A stretch of DNA of 64,000 nt from Oricola indica (GTDB taxonomy: Bacteria; Pseudomonadota; Alphaproteobacteria; Rhizobiales; Rhizobiaceae), in NCBI RefSeq assembly GCF_019966595.1, contig NZ_JAINFJ010000003.1, positions 186,001-250,000 on the forward strand, in the 5' to 3' direction. Positions 56,192-64,000 of the stretch are shown in pieces. Under the pieces are notes generated by a model, which saw nothing but the letters and a program-made list of their open reading frames with translations, did not search any database and was not told the origin of the DNA. Position numbers and translations under genes: made by a program. The number at the start of each line of letters is the position of its first letter. Within the stretch, counting starts at the first letter, position 1.

Positions 56192-56292
56192 GGGTGTCTC
56201 CCTGTGTGATGGATGACGGTGGTCGTCTTCCGCCTCGTATCCGCCGTGCATGACAATTGAATAACGGCGACAGGGAAAAGTCCTTCGATTTC

Positions 56293-56315
56293 AATATGTT
56301 ATTTTATAACATTTC
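56293..56315. promoter_or_regulatory. Zur-type palindrome upstream of phoA
   Basis: The inverted repeat ATGTTAT-TTT-ATAACAT (56296-56312) is followed by TTC. It differs from the known Zur core TGTTATANTATAACA at one base (A to T), and the right arm ATAACATTTC is complete. It lies in the 176-base gap between phoA (start 56191) and the PaaI gene. The only gene starting from this gap is phoA, about 105 bases away. Confidence 0.7.
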
Positions 56316-56367
56316 GCTCTCATCAAGGTTACGATACGGAATGAGAGATAAGAAATTTCGAGGTGTT

Positions 56368-56886
56368 TCAGGACTTTGCGCGCGCCGGGAAGATCGAGCA
56401 GGTTTCGGTGCCGAAGGCGAGCAGCCGACCTCGGCTGTCGGTCAGGCGGGCTTCTGACACGCCGATGGTGCGCCCGCGGCTGACGATATTCGCCTCGCAG
56501 GAGAGCTCGCCCATATCCGGCAGGACCGGGCGCAACATGTTGACCTTGAACTCGGTCGTTGCGAGCGCCTCGCCCTTCTTCAAAACGGAGTGGACGACGC
56601 AGGCAAGCGCGGAATCCATGATCGTCGCTGTCCAGCCGCCATGCACTGTCCCGCCGGGATTGAGGTAGTCGGTTTTGGGCACACCCCTGAACACCACCCT
56701 GCCCTCGTCGGCTTCCGTGAGGGCGAATGTCAGAACCTTCGAGATGGGGGGCGCGGGCAGATCGCCGGAGATGATGGCCCGCAGGATCTCCAGCCCGGTC
56801 ATTTCGTGATAGGCAGCGATAGGTATCGGGCCGAAGCCGCCGATTGCCGCTACGCCCGGCATGATCTCGTCATTCGATACACTCAC
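56368..56886 (-). CDS. PaaI-type thioesterase (hotdog fold)
   Basis: A 172-residue hotdog-fold protein with the PaaI signature GGTVHGGWTATIMDSALACVVHS. It hydrolyses small acyl-CoA esters; the substrate is not known. It starts with GTG overlapping the recO stop by 4 bases and ends the long core operon that begins with rel. Confidence 0.87.
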   Translation of the reverse strand: MSVSNDEIMPGVAAIGGFGPIPIAAYHEMTGLEILRAIISGDLPAPPISKVLTFALTEADEGRVVFRGVPKTDYLNPGGTVHGGWTATIMDSALACVVHSVLKKGEALATTEFKVNMLRPVLPDMGELSCEANIVSRGRTIGVSEARLTDSRGRLLAFGTETCSIFPARAKS

Positions 56887-57632
56887 GTACTGTGCTCCCT
56901 GCTATCCGAAAAAGCCCGACCGACCGCGTTGATGAAGCCTGCGCGTGCATCGGGCTCCTTGATGGCGCGCGGCTCATAGACATGCCGGCGTAGAAAAAAG
57001 GCCGTCAGATCGAAGGCGGCCGCCATTTCCGCCGCCGTCGGCACGGCGGAGGGCTGGCCGCCAAGGAAAGCCGGCAGCGCCATGAGCTTGTCTTTCCAGG
57101 GGTCACCGGCCAGACGGCTGACCGCGCGGCCGGTTTTCGGCGACACGTAGATCAGGTCGTTGCGCTGGCCGGTTCCCGCGCAGGCGGTGAGATCGAGACC
57201 GAAGCCCAGCTCCTCCAGCAGGCGCAATTCGAAGCGAACCATCAGAGGACCAGCGAGTTCCGGTTCGCACAAATGTTCGATGATGACTTCCATCGCGCGG
57301 AACAATTCCGAGTGTCGGTCGCGTTCCGGCAACAGGCGCAGATGGCCGGCGAGCAGCTGGATACCGTAAATGCCGGAGGGGTGTTCCATCAGCCGCGCCG
57401 CGGCAAGCGCCATGGGCTCGACCTGGAACGTACCGAGATGGTCCTCAAGGCGTGCGCGCCATGTGAGATCGACTTCGTTGCCGGGCTGTAGCACAGGCTG
57501 CTGGCGGCGCGAGCGCCCGCCGCGGACCAATCCGAGGTGCCGGCCGCGCTGCTCGGTCATCACTTCGAGGATCAGGCTGGTCTCACCATGCCTTCGTGTG
57601 CCGATAATGATGCCGCGGTCCCGCCATTCCAT
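56883..57632 (-). CDS. recO: DNA repair protein RecO
   Basis: RecF-pathway mediator that helps load RecA on gaps. The 249-residue protein has the N-terminal OB-fold (MEWRDRGIIIGTRRHGETSLILEV, cited to RRHGETS) and a helical C-terminal domain. Its place after era is the usual rnc-era-recO order. It begins 15 bases after era. Confidence 0.94.
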   Translation of the reverse strand: MEWRDRGIIIGTRRHGETSLILEVMTEQRGRHLGLVRGGRSRRQQPVLQPGNEVDLTWRARLEDHLGTFQVEPMALAAARLMEHPSGIYGIQLLAGHLRLLPERDRHSELFRAMEVIIEHLCEPELAGPLMVRFELRLLEELGFGLDLTACAGTGQRNDLIYVSPKTGRAVSRLAGDPWKDKLMALPAFLGGQPSAVPTAAEMAAAFDLTAFFLRRHVYEPRAIKEPDARAGFINAVGRAFSDSREHST

Positions 57633-57647
57633 GGCGCGGAGATTGCG

Positions 57648-58562
57648 TCAGTCGGCGGAAAAGTCCAGCCCCATCTCGCGATAACGCTCCGGATCATTGC
57701 CCCAGTTCTCGCGCACCTTGACGAAGAGGAAGAGATGGACGGGCTGCTCGAGGATCTCCGCGATCTCCTTGCGTGACGCCTGGCCGATTGCCTTGATCGT
57801 CTCGCCCTTGTGTCCGAGCACGATCTTCTTCTGGCTGTCGCGCTCGACAAAGATCACCTGCTGGATCTTCACCGAGCCGTCCTTCTTTTCCTCCCACGTT
57901 TCCGTCTCGACGGTGGAGGAATAGGGCAATTCCTGGTGTAGGCGCAGATAGAGCTTCTCGCGGGTAATCTCGGCCGCGAGCTGGCGCATCGGCAGGTCGG
58001 AGATCTGGTCCTCCGGATAGTACCAGGGCCCCTCCGGGACAGTCTCCGCCAGTTTCTTGAGAAGATCCTTGCAGCCGTAACCTTCCGAGGCCGAGATCAT
58101 GAACGTCTCGGCGAATTCCGCGCGCTCGTTGATTTCCTTCGCCAGTTCAAGAAGCCGCGGCGGCTCGACGGTGTCGATCTTGTTGAGCACCAGATATTTC
58201 GTCTGACGGATATCCGGCAGCACCTCGAGGATGCGTTCCTCGTCCTCGCGGATGCCTTTGCGCGCATCGACAAGCACGAGGACGATGTCTGCATCGCGGG
58301 CACCGGACCAGGCCGACGTCACCATGGCGCGGTCGAGGCGGCGCTTCGGTGCGAAGACGCCCGGCGCATCCATGAAAACGAGCTGGGTGCGATCGACGGT
58401 GGCAATGCCGCGAACCAGCGCGCGCGTCGTCTGTACCTTGTGGGTGACAATCGACACTTTCGTGCCGACAAGCTGATTGACCAGCGTGGACTTGCCGGCG
58501 TTCGGGGCGCCGATCAGCGCGATGAACCCCGAACGTGTCGGGGCTTCTTTTGTCTCAGTCAT
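57648..58562 (-). CDS. era: GTPase Era
   Basis: Essential Ras-like GTPase that assists 16S rRNA processing and 30S assembly. The 304-residue protein has the G1 motif GAPNAGKST (18-26), DAPG, NKID and SAxxG-type G5, and a C-terminal KH RNA-binding domain (about 205-290). The ATG at 58562 gives the normal N-terminus and overlaps rnc by 8 bases. Confidence 0.97.
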   Translation of the reverse strand: MTETKEAPTRSGFIALIGAPNAGKSTLVNQLVGTKVSIVTHKVQTTRALVRGIATVDRTQLVFMDAPGVFAPKRRLDRAMVTSAWSGARDADIVLVLVDARKGIREDEERILEVLPDIRQTKYLVLNKIDTVEPPRLLELAKEINERAEFAETFMISASEGYGCKDLLKKLAETVPEGPWYYPEDQISDLPMRQLAAEITREKLYLRLHQELPYSSTVETETWEEKKDGSVKIQQVIFVERDSQKKIVLGHKGETIKAIGQASRKEIAEILEQPVHLFLFVKVRENWGNDPERYREMGLDFSAD

Positions 58563-59259
58563 TTTCACGCACTTTCTCACGCTGAAGCAGCCGTTCCGCG
58601 GCCGCCTGCTCGGCGATACGTTTCGAGCGCCCTTCGGCGATCTCGGGTTTCAATCCACCGACAGTCACCGAAACCGTGAAGACGGGATCGTGATCCGGAC
58701 CGACGCGCGAAACGACTTCATATACGGGTGTCGCAGCGTGCGCGCGATGCGCCCATTCCTGCAATTCGGTCTTGCCGTCGCGGCGCGCGGCCTCGGCTTC
58801 CGCCGCCCGGCCCTTCCAGTAACGGCGGATAAAAGGCCGTACGGCGTCGAGACCGCCGTCGAGATAGATCGTCGCGATGAGCGACTCGACAACGTCGGCG
58901 CGCAGATTCTTGCGGTGGCTGTCGCGAAGCTGGCGGACATCTGATCCGGTCCGGATGAAATCGCCGAGCGACAGTTCATCCGCCACCGCAGCAAGCGTGT
59001 TCGCGTTGACCAACTGGTTGAGCCGCACCGACAATTCGCCCTCGTCAGCCGACTGGAACTCCTCGAACAGCATTTCGGCGACGCAAAGGCCAAGCACCCG
59101 GTCGCCGAGAAATTCGAGACGTTCATAGTCGCGCCCGGCGCGCCCGCGGGCGCTGGCATGCGTCAGAGCGCGGTCGAGGCGGGCGGCATCGACGAAACGA
59201 TGCCCCGTGATCTCCTCAAGCCGCCGCAGCATTTCGGGCGAAACCGCCGCCTTCGTCAT
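58555..59259 (-). CDS. rnc: Ribonuclease III
   Basis: Double-stranded RNA endonuclease of rRNA and mRNA processing. The 234-residue protein has the signature ERLEFLGDRVL (46-56) and a C-terminal double-stranded RNA-binding domain (about 162-230). It overlaps era by 8 bases and lepB by 4, so the three are tightly coupled. Confidence 0.97.
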   Translation of the reverse strand: MTKAAVSPEMLRRLEEITGHRFVDAARLDRALTHASARGRAGRDYERLEFLGDRVLGLCVAEMLFEEFQSADEGELSVRLNQLVNANTLAAVADELSLGDFIRTGSDVRQLRDSHRKNLRADVVESLIATIYLDGGLDAVRPFIRRYWKGRAAEAEAARRDGKTELQEWAHRAHAATPVYEVVSRVGPDHDPVFTVSVTVGGLKPEIAEGRSKRIAEQAAAERLLQREKVREND

Positions 59260-59999
59260 TTCGAGGCGGAATGGAAGAACCGGTCGAACCGCAATTCGGA
59301 CGGCCAGCGCCAGATCTCGAGCGGCGACGCACCGCCGGCGATGGAGAAGAAGATGATATTCGCCCGTCCGACGAAATTCTCCAGCGGGACGTAGCCGACG
59401 CCAAAGCGGCTGTCGTTGGAGTTGTCGCGGTTGTCGCCCATCATGAAATAATGGCCTTCCGGCACAATGAATTCGCGGGTGTTGTCGGCGCTCGAATTGG
59501 GCGACAGGTCAAGCGTGCGGTAGCTGACCCCATTGGGCAGCGTTTCGGTGTAGACGTCGACCGGACCGAATTTCTCCGTCACGTCAGGATCGTCGATCTG
59601 GCCGGCGGATTCGCGCTTCACCGCTTCGCCGTTGATATAGAGCTGCCCGTCGCGCATCTGGATGGTATCACCCGGCAGGCCGATCACGCGCTTGATGTAA
59701 TCGACATTGGAAACGGGGTGCTTGAACACCGCGACATCGCCGCGTTCCGGCGTACCCGACCAGATGCGGCCGGAGAAGATGTTCGGCGAAAACGGCAGCG
59801 AATGGCGCGAGTAGCCATAAGCGAATTTGGAAACGAACAGGTAGTCGCCTTCCAGCAGGGTCGGGCGCATCGAGCCTGACGGGATGGAAAAGGGCTGGAA
59901 CAACAGCGTGCGGATGAGCAGCGCGAGAATGAGCGCCTGGACGATGACCGAGACGATCTCGCCCAGTGAATTTTGTTTGGTTTCGGTCTTTTCAGCCAC
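59256..59999 (-). CDS. lepB: Signal peptidase I
   Basis: Membrane protease that cleaves signal peptides. The 247-residue protein has one N-terminal helix (about 13-35), catalytic Ser43 in SGSMRPTL and Lys103 in YIKRVIGLPGD. The C-terminal part has GDNRDNSNDSR. It starts with GTG, 102 bases after acpS. Confidence 0.96.
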   Translation of the reverse strand: MAEKTETKQNSLGEIVSVIVQALILALLIRTLLFQPFSIPSGSMRPTLLEGDYLFVSKFAYGYSRHSLPFSPNIFSGRIWSGTPERGDVAVFKHPVSNVDYIKRVIGLPGDTIQMRDGQLYINGEAVKRESAGQIDDPDVTEKFGPVDVYTETLPNGVSYRTLDLSPNSSADNTREFIVPEGHYFMMGDNRDNSNDSRFGVGYVPLENFVGRANIIFFSIAGGASPLEIWRWPSELRFDRFFHSASK

Positions 60000-60101
60000 G
60001 AAATTTCATCCCGTTGTCGTTATTTTCCCGGTCGTGCGACCGGTCTTATCCTTTCGGACCCAAGGCCGCAATTCCAGATGCGGGAACACGCCGGCGCGAA
60101 T

Positions 60102-60500
60102 CTACTCCGGCACAGCCTCAATGATGACGAAGGCCTGCGCAAGCGGCATATCGTCCGTGATCGTGACATGGATGACGGGCTTGTGCCCCTGCGGCATCAT
60201 GGCGTGAAGACGCTCCGCCGCACCGCCCGTCAGTTGCATTGTGGGTTTGCCGCCCGGAAGGTTCACGACGCCCATGTCGCGCCAGAAAACACCACGCGAA
60301 AGGCCCGTTCCCAAAGCTTTTGCACAAGCCTCCTTGGCAGCGAAGCGCTTGGCGTATGACGCGGCCCGCAGGCGACGGCGATCCGACTTGGCGCGCTCGA
60401 CTTCCGTGAAGACCCGCTCGGTGAAGCGCGTACCGAAACGTTCGAGAGATTTCTCGACGCGACGGATGTCGATGAGGTCGCTGCCAAGCCCGATAATCAC
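60102..60500 (-). CDS. acpS: Holo-[acyl-carrier-protein] synthase
   Basis: Transfers phosphopantetheine from CoA to acyl carrier protein. The 132-residue protein has the [13 protein letters not shown] and [15 protein letters not shown] motifs with Mg ligands Asp8 and Glu57-region. It begins with GTG overlapping the DUF2062 stop by 4 bases. Confidence 0.96.
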   Translation of the reverse strand: MIIGLGSDLIDIRRVEKSLERFGTRFTERVFTEVERAKSDRRRLRAASYAKRFAAKEACAKALGTGLSRGVFWRDMGVVNLPGGKPTMQLTGGAAERLHAMMPQGHKPVIHVTITDDMPLAQAFVIIEAVPE

Positions 60501-61087
60501 GCTTCGAACTCCGGATTTTCTCCCGCAGCGCGGCGATGCGATTCGAAATGCATGCTGCGGCGGCTCTGGAAGGCAGTCACGGCAACGCGCGTCAGAACGT
60601 AGAGGAATGCGGCGACGAGCAGCCCGAGCGGCACGCCGCCGATCAGCATCGGCTTGAGGATCGGATCCCAGATCGCGAGGATCTCACCATTGTGCAGGAG
60701 CGAGCCGACATTGACGGGCTTGGGCGATGCCCCCGCTTCCGCCATTCCGAGGATCGCGGTTCCCGCGCCGTGCGTTGCCGCCCAGATCGCGGGGAACGTC
60801 AGAGGATTGCCGACGGCTGTGCCGAGTGCCGCAGCGATCATGTTGCCCGCGAGAAGCCAGGCCAGAACGAAGGCGAGAATGAAGTGCAATCCCATGAAGG
60901 GTGTGAAGGATGCGAAAGCGCCAGCCGCGACACCAGCGGCGATGGCATGCGGCGTCGCCTTGATGCGAAGCATCCGCTTCCAGTAGTAGCGGAAGGAACG
61001 CGCGTAGTTGCGGCGTGGCATCATCCAGACACGCAGTCTGCTACGCCAATTCTCGCGTTCCCTGCGTCCAAAAATCATAGAGGCCAC
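60497..61087 (-). CDS. DUF2062 domain membrane protein
   Basis: A 196-residue membrane protein with two or three helices and the DUF2062 core ([38 protein letters not shown]). It is common in Alphaproteobacteria between pyrE and acpS. The function is not known; a role in the envelope is suggested by operon context. Confidence 0.9.
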   Translation of the reverse strand: MASMIFGRRERENWRSRLRVWMMPRRNYARSFRYYWKRMLRIKATPHAIAAGVAAGAFASFTPFMGLHFILAFVLAWLLAGNMIAAALGTAVGNPLTFPAIWAATHGAGTAILGMAEAGASPKPVNVGSLLHNGEILAIWDPILKPMLIGGVPLGLLVAAFLYVLTRVAVTAFQSRRSMHFESHRRAAGENPEFEA

Positions 61088-61203
61088 ACCTGTCGAAAAC
61101 CGGTCTTCCCACGCGTAGCGGCGAAATCTCTACGCAAGGTAACCGCCCATGAGATAGTCAGCCCCGCCCCCGGCATCAAGCTTCGCTGTGCGGGCCGCAA
61201 CGG

Positions 61204-61794
61204 TCACAGGCTCCGGCTGCCCGGCTTGATCGCCGGTATGGCAGCCAAATCCGGCGGCAATTTGTCTGCCGGATAGGCCGGCACCTCGTATTCGGCCAGC
61301 GCGATGAGCGGGACGCCGACATCGGCCTTGCCTGCGGACCGGTCAATCAGGCAGCCGGCCGCCAGCACCTCCGCACCGAGCTCCTTCAGGCTTTCCACGG
61401 TCTCGCGGATGGACAGGCCCGTCGTGACGATATCCTCGATGATGACGACGCGTGCGCCCTTCTCCATCTCGAAACGGCGCAGCTTGAAGACCCCTGCCTC
61501 GCGCTCCACCCAAATTGCCGGCGCGCCCAGATGGCGCGAGGTTTCATATGCGGGGATGATCCCGCCGACCGCCGGGCCAACAACATAATCAATTCCGCCC
61601 AGTCCCGCGGCTTCGATCTTCGCGGCGAGCGCCTTGCAGAGAATCTCGGTCTTGTCCGGATGCATGAAGACACGCGCCTTTTGCAGGAAGACCGGGCTTC
61701 GGAGGCCCGACGTGAGAATGAAGTGCCCGTGCAGCACCGCTCCCGCACTCTCGAAAACGTCAAGCACGTCCTGCGTTGTCATTTCATGCGTCAT
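61204..61794 (-). CDS. pyrE: Orotate phosphoribosyltransferase
   Basis: Makes orotidine monophosphate from orotate and PRPP in pyrimidine synthesis. The 196-residue protein has the PRPP-binding motif [13 protein letters not shown] (116-128) and the lysine loop [14 protein letters not shown]. An ATG at 61782 (MTTQDV) is an alternative start. It lies 42 bases after rel and 116 before the DUF2062 gene on the same strand. Confidence 0.96.
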   Translation of the reverse strand: MTHEMTTQDVLDVFESAGAVLHGHFILTSGLRSPVFLQKARVFMHPDKTEILCKALAAKIEAAGLGGIDYVVGPAVGGIIPAYETSRHLGAPAIWVEREAGVFKLRRFEMEKGARVVIIEDIVTTGLSIRETVESLKELGAEVLAAGCLIDRSAGKADVGVPLIALAEYEVPAYPADKLPPDLAAIPAIKPGSRSL

Positions 61795-61836
61795 GCATCG
61801 TCCCCGTTTTCCGTCTCGTATCCTGACCAGCGACCG

Positions 61837-64000
61837 TCATCCATTCGCGCGCTCGACCGTCGATACCGCCTCCGCGTCCCGCAGCCGCGCAATCAAACCA
61901 TTGAGATGCTTCAAATCCCAGACCTCGAGATCGAAATTCATCTCCGTGAAATCGGGCGCGGTGCGAACCATGGAGAGCGTGTGAATATTGGCATCCATAT
62001 TGCCGATGATCTGCGCGATTTCGGCCAGCGAGCCCGGCGCGTTGATCGCCGTGACCACGATCTGGGCGGAAAAGCGCTGGCGGTCCAGGCCGTCGAGATC
62101 CCAGCGCACGTCGATCCAGCGCTCAGGCTGGTCGTCATAAGCCGCCAGCGAGGGAGACTGGATCGGATAGATCGTGATTCCCTTGCCCGGCGTGGAAATC
62201 CCGATGATGCGGTCTCCGGGAACCGCACCTTCGGGCGAAAAACGCACCGGAATATCGCTCGCAGCACCGCGGATCGGGACCGCGCGATCGATCGCGTCAC
62301 GCGTCGCCACGCCCTTGTCGTCCTCGGGGCCCGTATTGCCCGGGATGCGGAACATCATGCCTGTCGCGCTGGTGAGATTGAACCAGCCGTCGCCTTCGAC
62401 GCCGCCAGCCGGGAGAGCGGAACTGCGCGCATCCTGGTAGTCGGGGAAGACGGCGCGCACGACATCATCGGAGGGGATCTCCCCTCGCCCGACCGCAGCC
62501 AGCACGTCGTCGACCTCCTTCTGGCCAAGCCGTCTGACACCCTGTTTCAGAATGTCTCGGGAGAACTCCTTGCCGGCCCGCTCGAAGGCGCGCTCAAGGA
62601 TGCGATGGCCAAGGCCGGCATATTGCTTGCGAATCGCCATGCGCGAGGCGCGGCGGATTGCCGACCGGGCCTTTCCGGTCACGACGACATGCTCCCACGC
62701 CGCCGGTGGCGTCTGGGCGTTCGAGCGCACGACCTCAACCTCATCGCCGTTTTGCAGGCGCGTGACCAGCGGCATGATGCGGCCGTTGATCTTGGCGCCG
62801 ACGCAGGAATTGCCGATGTCGGTATGAACCGCATAGGCGAAATCGACCGGGGTCGCACCGCGCGGCAGCGCGATCAAACGGCCCTTCGGCGTGAAACAGA
62901 AAACCTGGTCCTGGAACAGTTCAAGCTTGGTGTGCTCCAGGAACTCCTCGGGATTGTCACCTTCGGAAAGCGACTCGATGGTCCGGCGCAGCCATGCGTA
63001 GGCATTCGAATCACGCGACAGGGCGACACCGGCCTCGTCGTGACCGTTCGTCTTCGCCGCGGCGGACTTGTCCTTGTAGAGCGCATGCGCGGCGATGCCG
63101 TATTCGGCGACCTCGTGCATCTCGCGGGTCCGTATCTGCAGTTCGACGCGCTGTTTCGACGGGCCGACAATGGTGGTGTGGATCGACCGGTAATCGTTTT
63201 GCTTCGGCGTCGAGATGTAATCCTTGAAGCGGCCGGGCACGGTGTTCCACTTGCGATGGACGATGCCAAGCGCGCGATAGCAGTCATCGACCTTCTCGAC
63301 GATGATGCGGAAGCCGAACACATCCGACAATTGTTCGAAGGACAGCGCCTTCGATTCCATCTTGCGAAAGACCGACCACGGCTTTTTCTGACGGCTGTAG
63401 ACCTCGGCATTGATGCCGTTCGCGGCAAGCAGGTTCTGCAGGGTCTCGGTGATCTCACCCAGCGTTTCGCGGTTGTATTCGCCCAGTTCCGCGAGCCGGT
63501 CGGTGATGGTGCGATAGGCCTCCGGATTGATATGGCGAAATGCCAGTTCCTCCAGCTCCTCGCGCATGTCCTGCATGCCCATGCGGCCGGCAAGCGGCGC
63601 ATAGATGTCCATCGTCTCCTCGGCAATGCGTGCGCGCTTGTGCGGCGGCACGAAATCGAGGGTGCGCATGTTGTGGAGACGATCGGCGAGCTTGACGAGC
63701 AGGACGCGCACGTCATCGGCGATTGCGAGGAGGAGCTTGCGGAGGTTCTCCGCCTGCGCGGCGCGCTTGGAAACGAGATCGAGCTTCTTGAGCTTGGTCA
63801 GCCCATCGACAAGGCGACCGATATCTTCGCCGAACATCTCTTCGATTTCACGGCGCGTCGCGGATGTGTCCTCGATCGTGTCATGCAGCAGACCGACAGC
63901 GACCGTGCTCTCGTCGAGCCGCATGTCCGTCAGGATGGCGGCAACTTCGAGCGGATGGGAGAAATAGGGATCGCCGGACGCCCGCTTCTGGTCGCCATGC
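61837..64000 (-). CDS. rel: RelA/SpoT bifunctional (p)ppGpp synthetase/hydrolase, 5' end cut
   Basis: Alarmone enzyme of the stringent response. The window holds 720 codons but the frame continues past the edge: upstream of 63924 it reads through YFSHPLEVAAIL, part of the HD domain, so the start codon and about 20-40 residues are missing. Present are the hydrolase HD motif (LLHDTIED), the synthetase domain (about 180-330 of the visible part), TGS domain (VFCFTPKGRLIALPRGATPVDFAY, cited to LPRGATPVDFAY), and a C-terminal ACT domain. The intact hydrolase residues indicate a bifunctional Rsh. Confidence 0.96.
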   Translation of the reverse strand, partial: HGDQKRASGDPYFSHPLEVAAILTDMRLDESTVAVGLLHDTIEDTSATRREIEEMFGEDIGRLVDGLTKLKKLDLVSKRAAQAENLRKLLLAIADDVRVLLVKLADRLHNMRTLDFVPPHKRARIAEETMDIYAPLAGRMGMQDMREELEELAFRHINPEAYRTITDRLAELGEYNRETLGEITETLQNLLAANGINAEVYSRQKKPWSVFRKMESKALSFEQLSDVFGFRIIVEKVDDCYRALGIVHRKWNTVPGRFKDYISTPKQNDYRSIHTTIVGPSKQRVELQIRTREMHEVAEYGIAAHALYKDKSAAAKTNGHDEAGVALSRDSNAYAWLRRTIESLSEGDNPEEFLEHTKLELFQDQVFCFTPKGRLIALPRGATPVDFAYAVHTDIGNSCVGAKINGRIMPLVTRLQNGDEVEVVRSNAQTPPAAWEHVVVTGKARSAIRRASRMAIRKQYAGLGHRILERAFERAGKEFSRDILKQGVRRLGQKEVDDVLAAVGRGEIPSDDVVRAVFPDYQDARSSALPAGGVEGDGWFNLTSATGMMFRIPGNTGPEDDKGVATRDAIDRAVPIRGAASDIPVRFSPEGAVPGDRIIGISTPGKGITIYPIQSPSLAAYDDQPERWIDVRWDLDGLDRQRFSAQIVVTAINAPGSLAEIAQIIGNMDANIHTLSMVRTAPDFTEMNFDLEVWDLKHLNGLIARLRDAEAVSTVERANG

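Noticed and set aside
56192-56367. Pho box upstream of phoA
   Set aside because: CTGTC-like pieces are present (CTGTCGC and TTGTCAT on the minus strand) but they are 17 bases apart rather than 11 or 22, so they do not form the tandem repeat.

Overview
The window is GC-rich, densely packed chromosomal DNA of an alphaproteobacterium. It is most likely a member of the Hyphomicrobiales (Rhizobiales), of Phyllobacteriaceae/Rhizobiaceae type. The evidence is the gene order: dnaB-alr-radA-cvpA-purF-SDR at one end and rel-pyrE-DUF2062-acpS-lepB-rnc-era-recO at the other. A TIGR02301 protein, a long citramalate-synthase-type enzyme and a CsgH-type curli protein agree with this. The genus cannot be fixed from the sequence alone. 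No rRNA, tRNA, insertion sequence, integrase, prophage or CRISPR array was seen, so most of the window is vertically inherited core with small accessory blocks.

Layout. 0.2-11 kb: replication, cell wall, repair and purine genes, an SDR, an Aas-like ligase with a degenerate acyltransferase domain, then pssA and psd. 11-16 kb: an ArsR regulator with an Atm1-type exporter, and a large acidic LysM protein. 16-27 kb: LOG protein, ZntB, RarD, citramalate synthase, proline iminopeptidase, a 40-residue membrane peptide, VOC protein, two tandem GFA proteins, cysS, ArgO, SRAP and a DUF2799 lipoprotein. 27-35 kb: NUDIX, several conserved hypotheticals, a TPR protein divergent from a TetR regulator, dihydroorotase, YgfZ, HD hydrolase and a tyrosine-phosphatase-like protein. 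35-37 kb: curli-like locus (curlin, CsgH-like lipoprotein, curlin). 37-45 kb: MscS, nadABC operon, AEC transporter, YqaA, aldehyde dehydrogenase. 45-48 kb: ars operon (arsR, two arsC, arsH), then a cobalamin riboswitch driving a CbiM-like permease. 48-51.5 kb: HD-GYP protein, MFS transporter, TlpA. 51.5-56.3 kb: probable metal-handling block (PCuAC-like protein, FtsX-type ABC transporter, Tat-exported protein, alkaline phosphatase with a Zur-like box). 56.4-64 kb: core operon from rel, cut by the window edge, down to recO and a PaaI-type thioesterase.

The most promising material is in three places. First, the 51.5-56.3 kb block has a near-perfect Zur-type palindrome, His-rich tails on a PCuAC-fold protein that has lost its usual copper ligands, and a His-rich loop in the ABC permease. 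It may be a zinc acquisition or maturation system. Second, the two curlin genes share an upstream element of 11-bp-phased repeats that matches the alphaproteobacterial GTTC-N7-GTTC pattern. Third, both ArsR genes lack a Shine-Dalgarno sequence and have a palindrome lying over the start codon. All functional statements come from reading the translated sequence; no database search was run.
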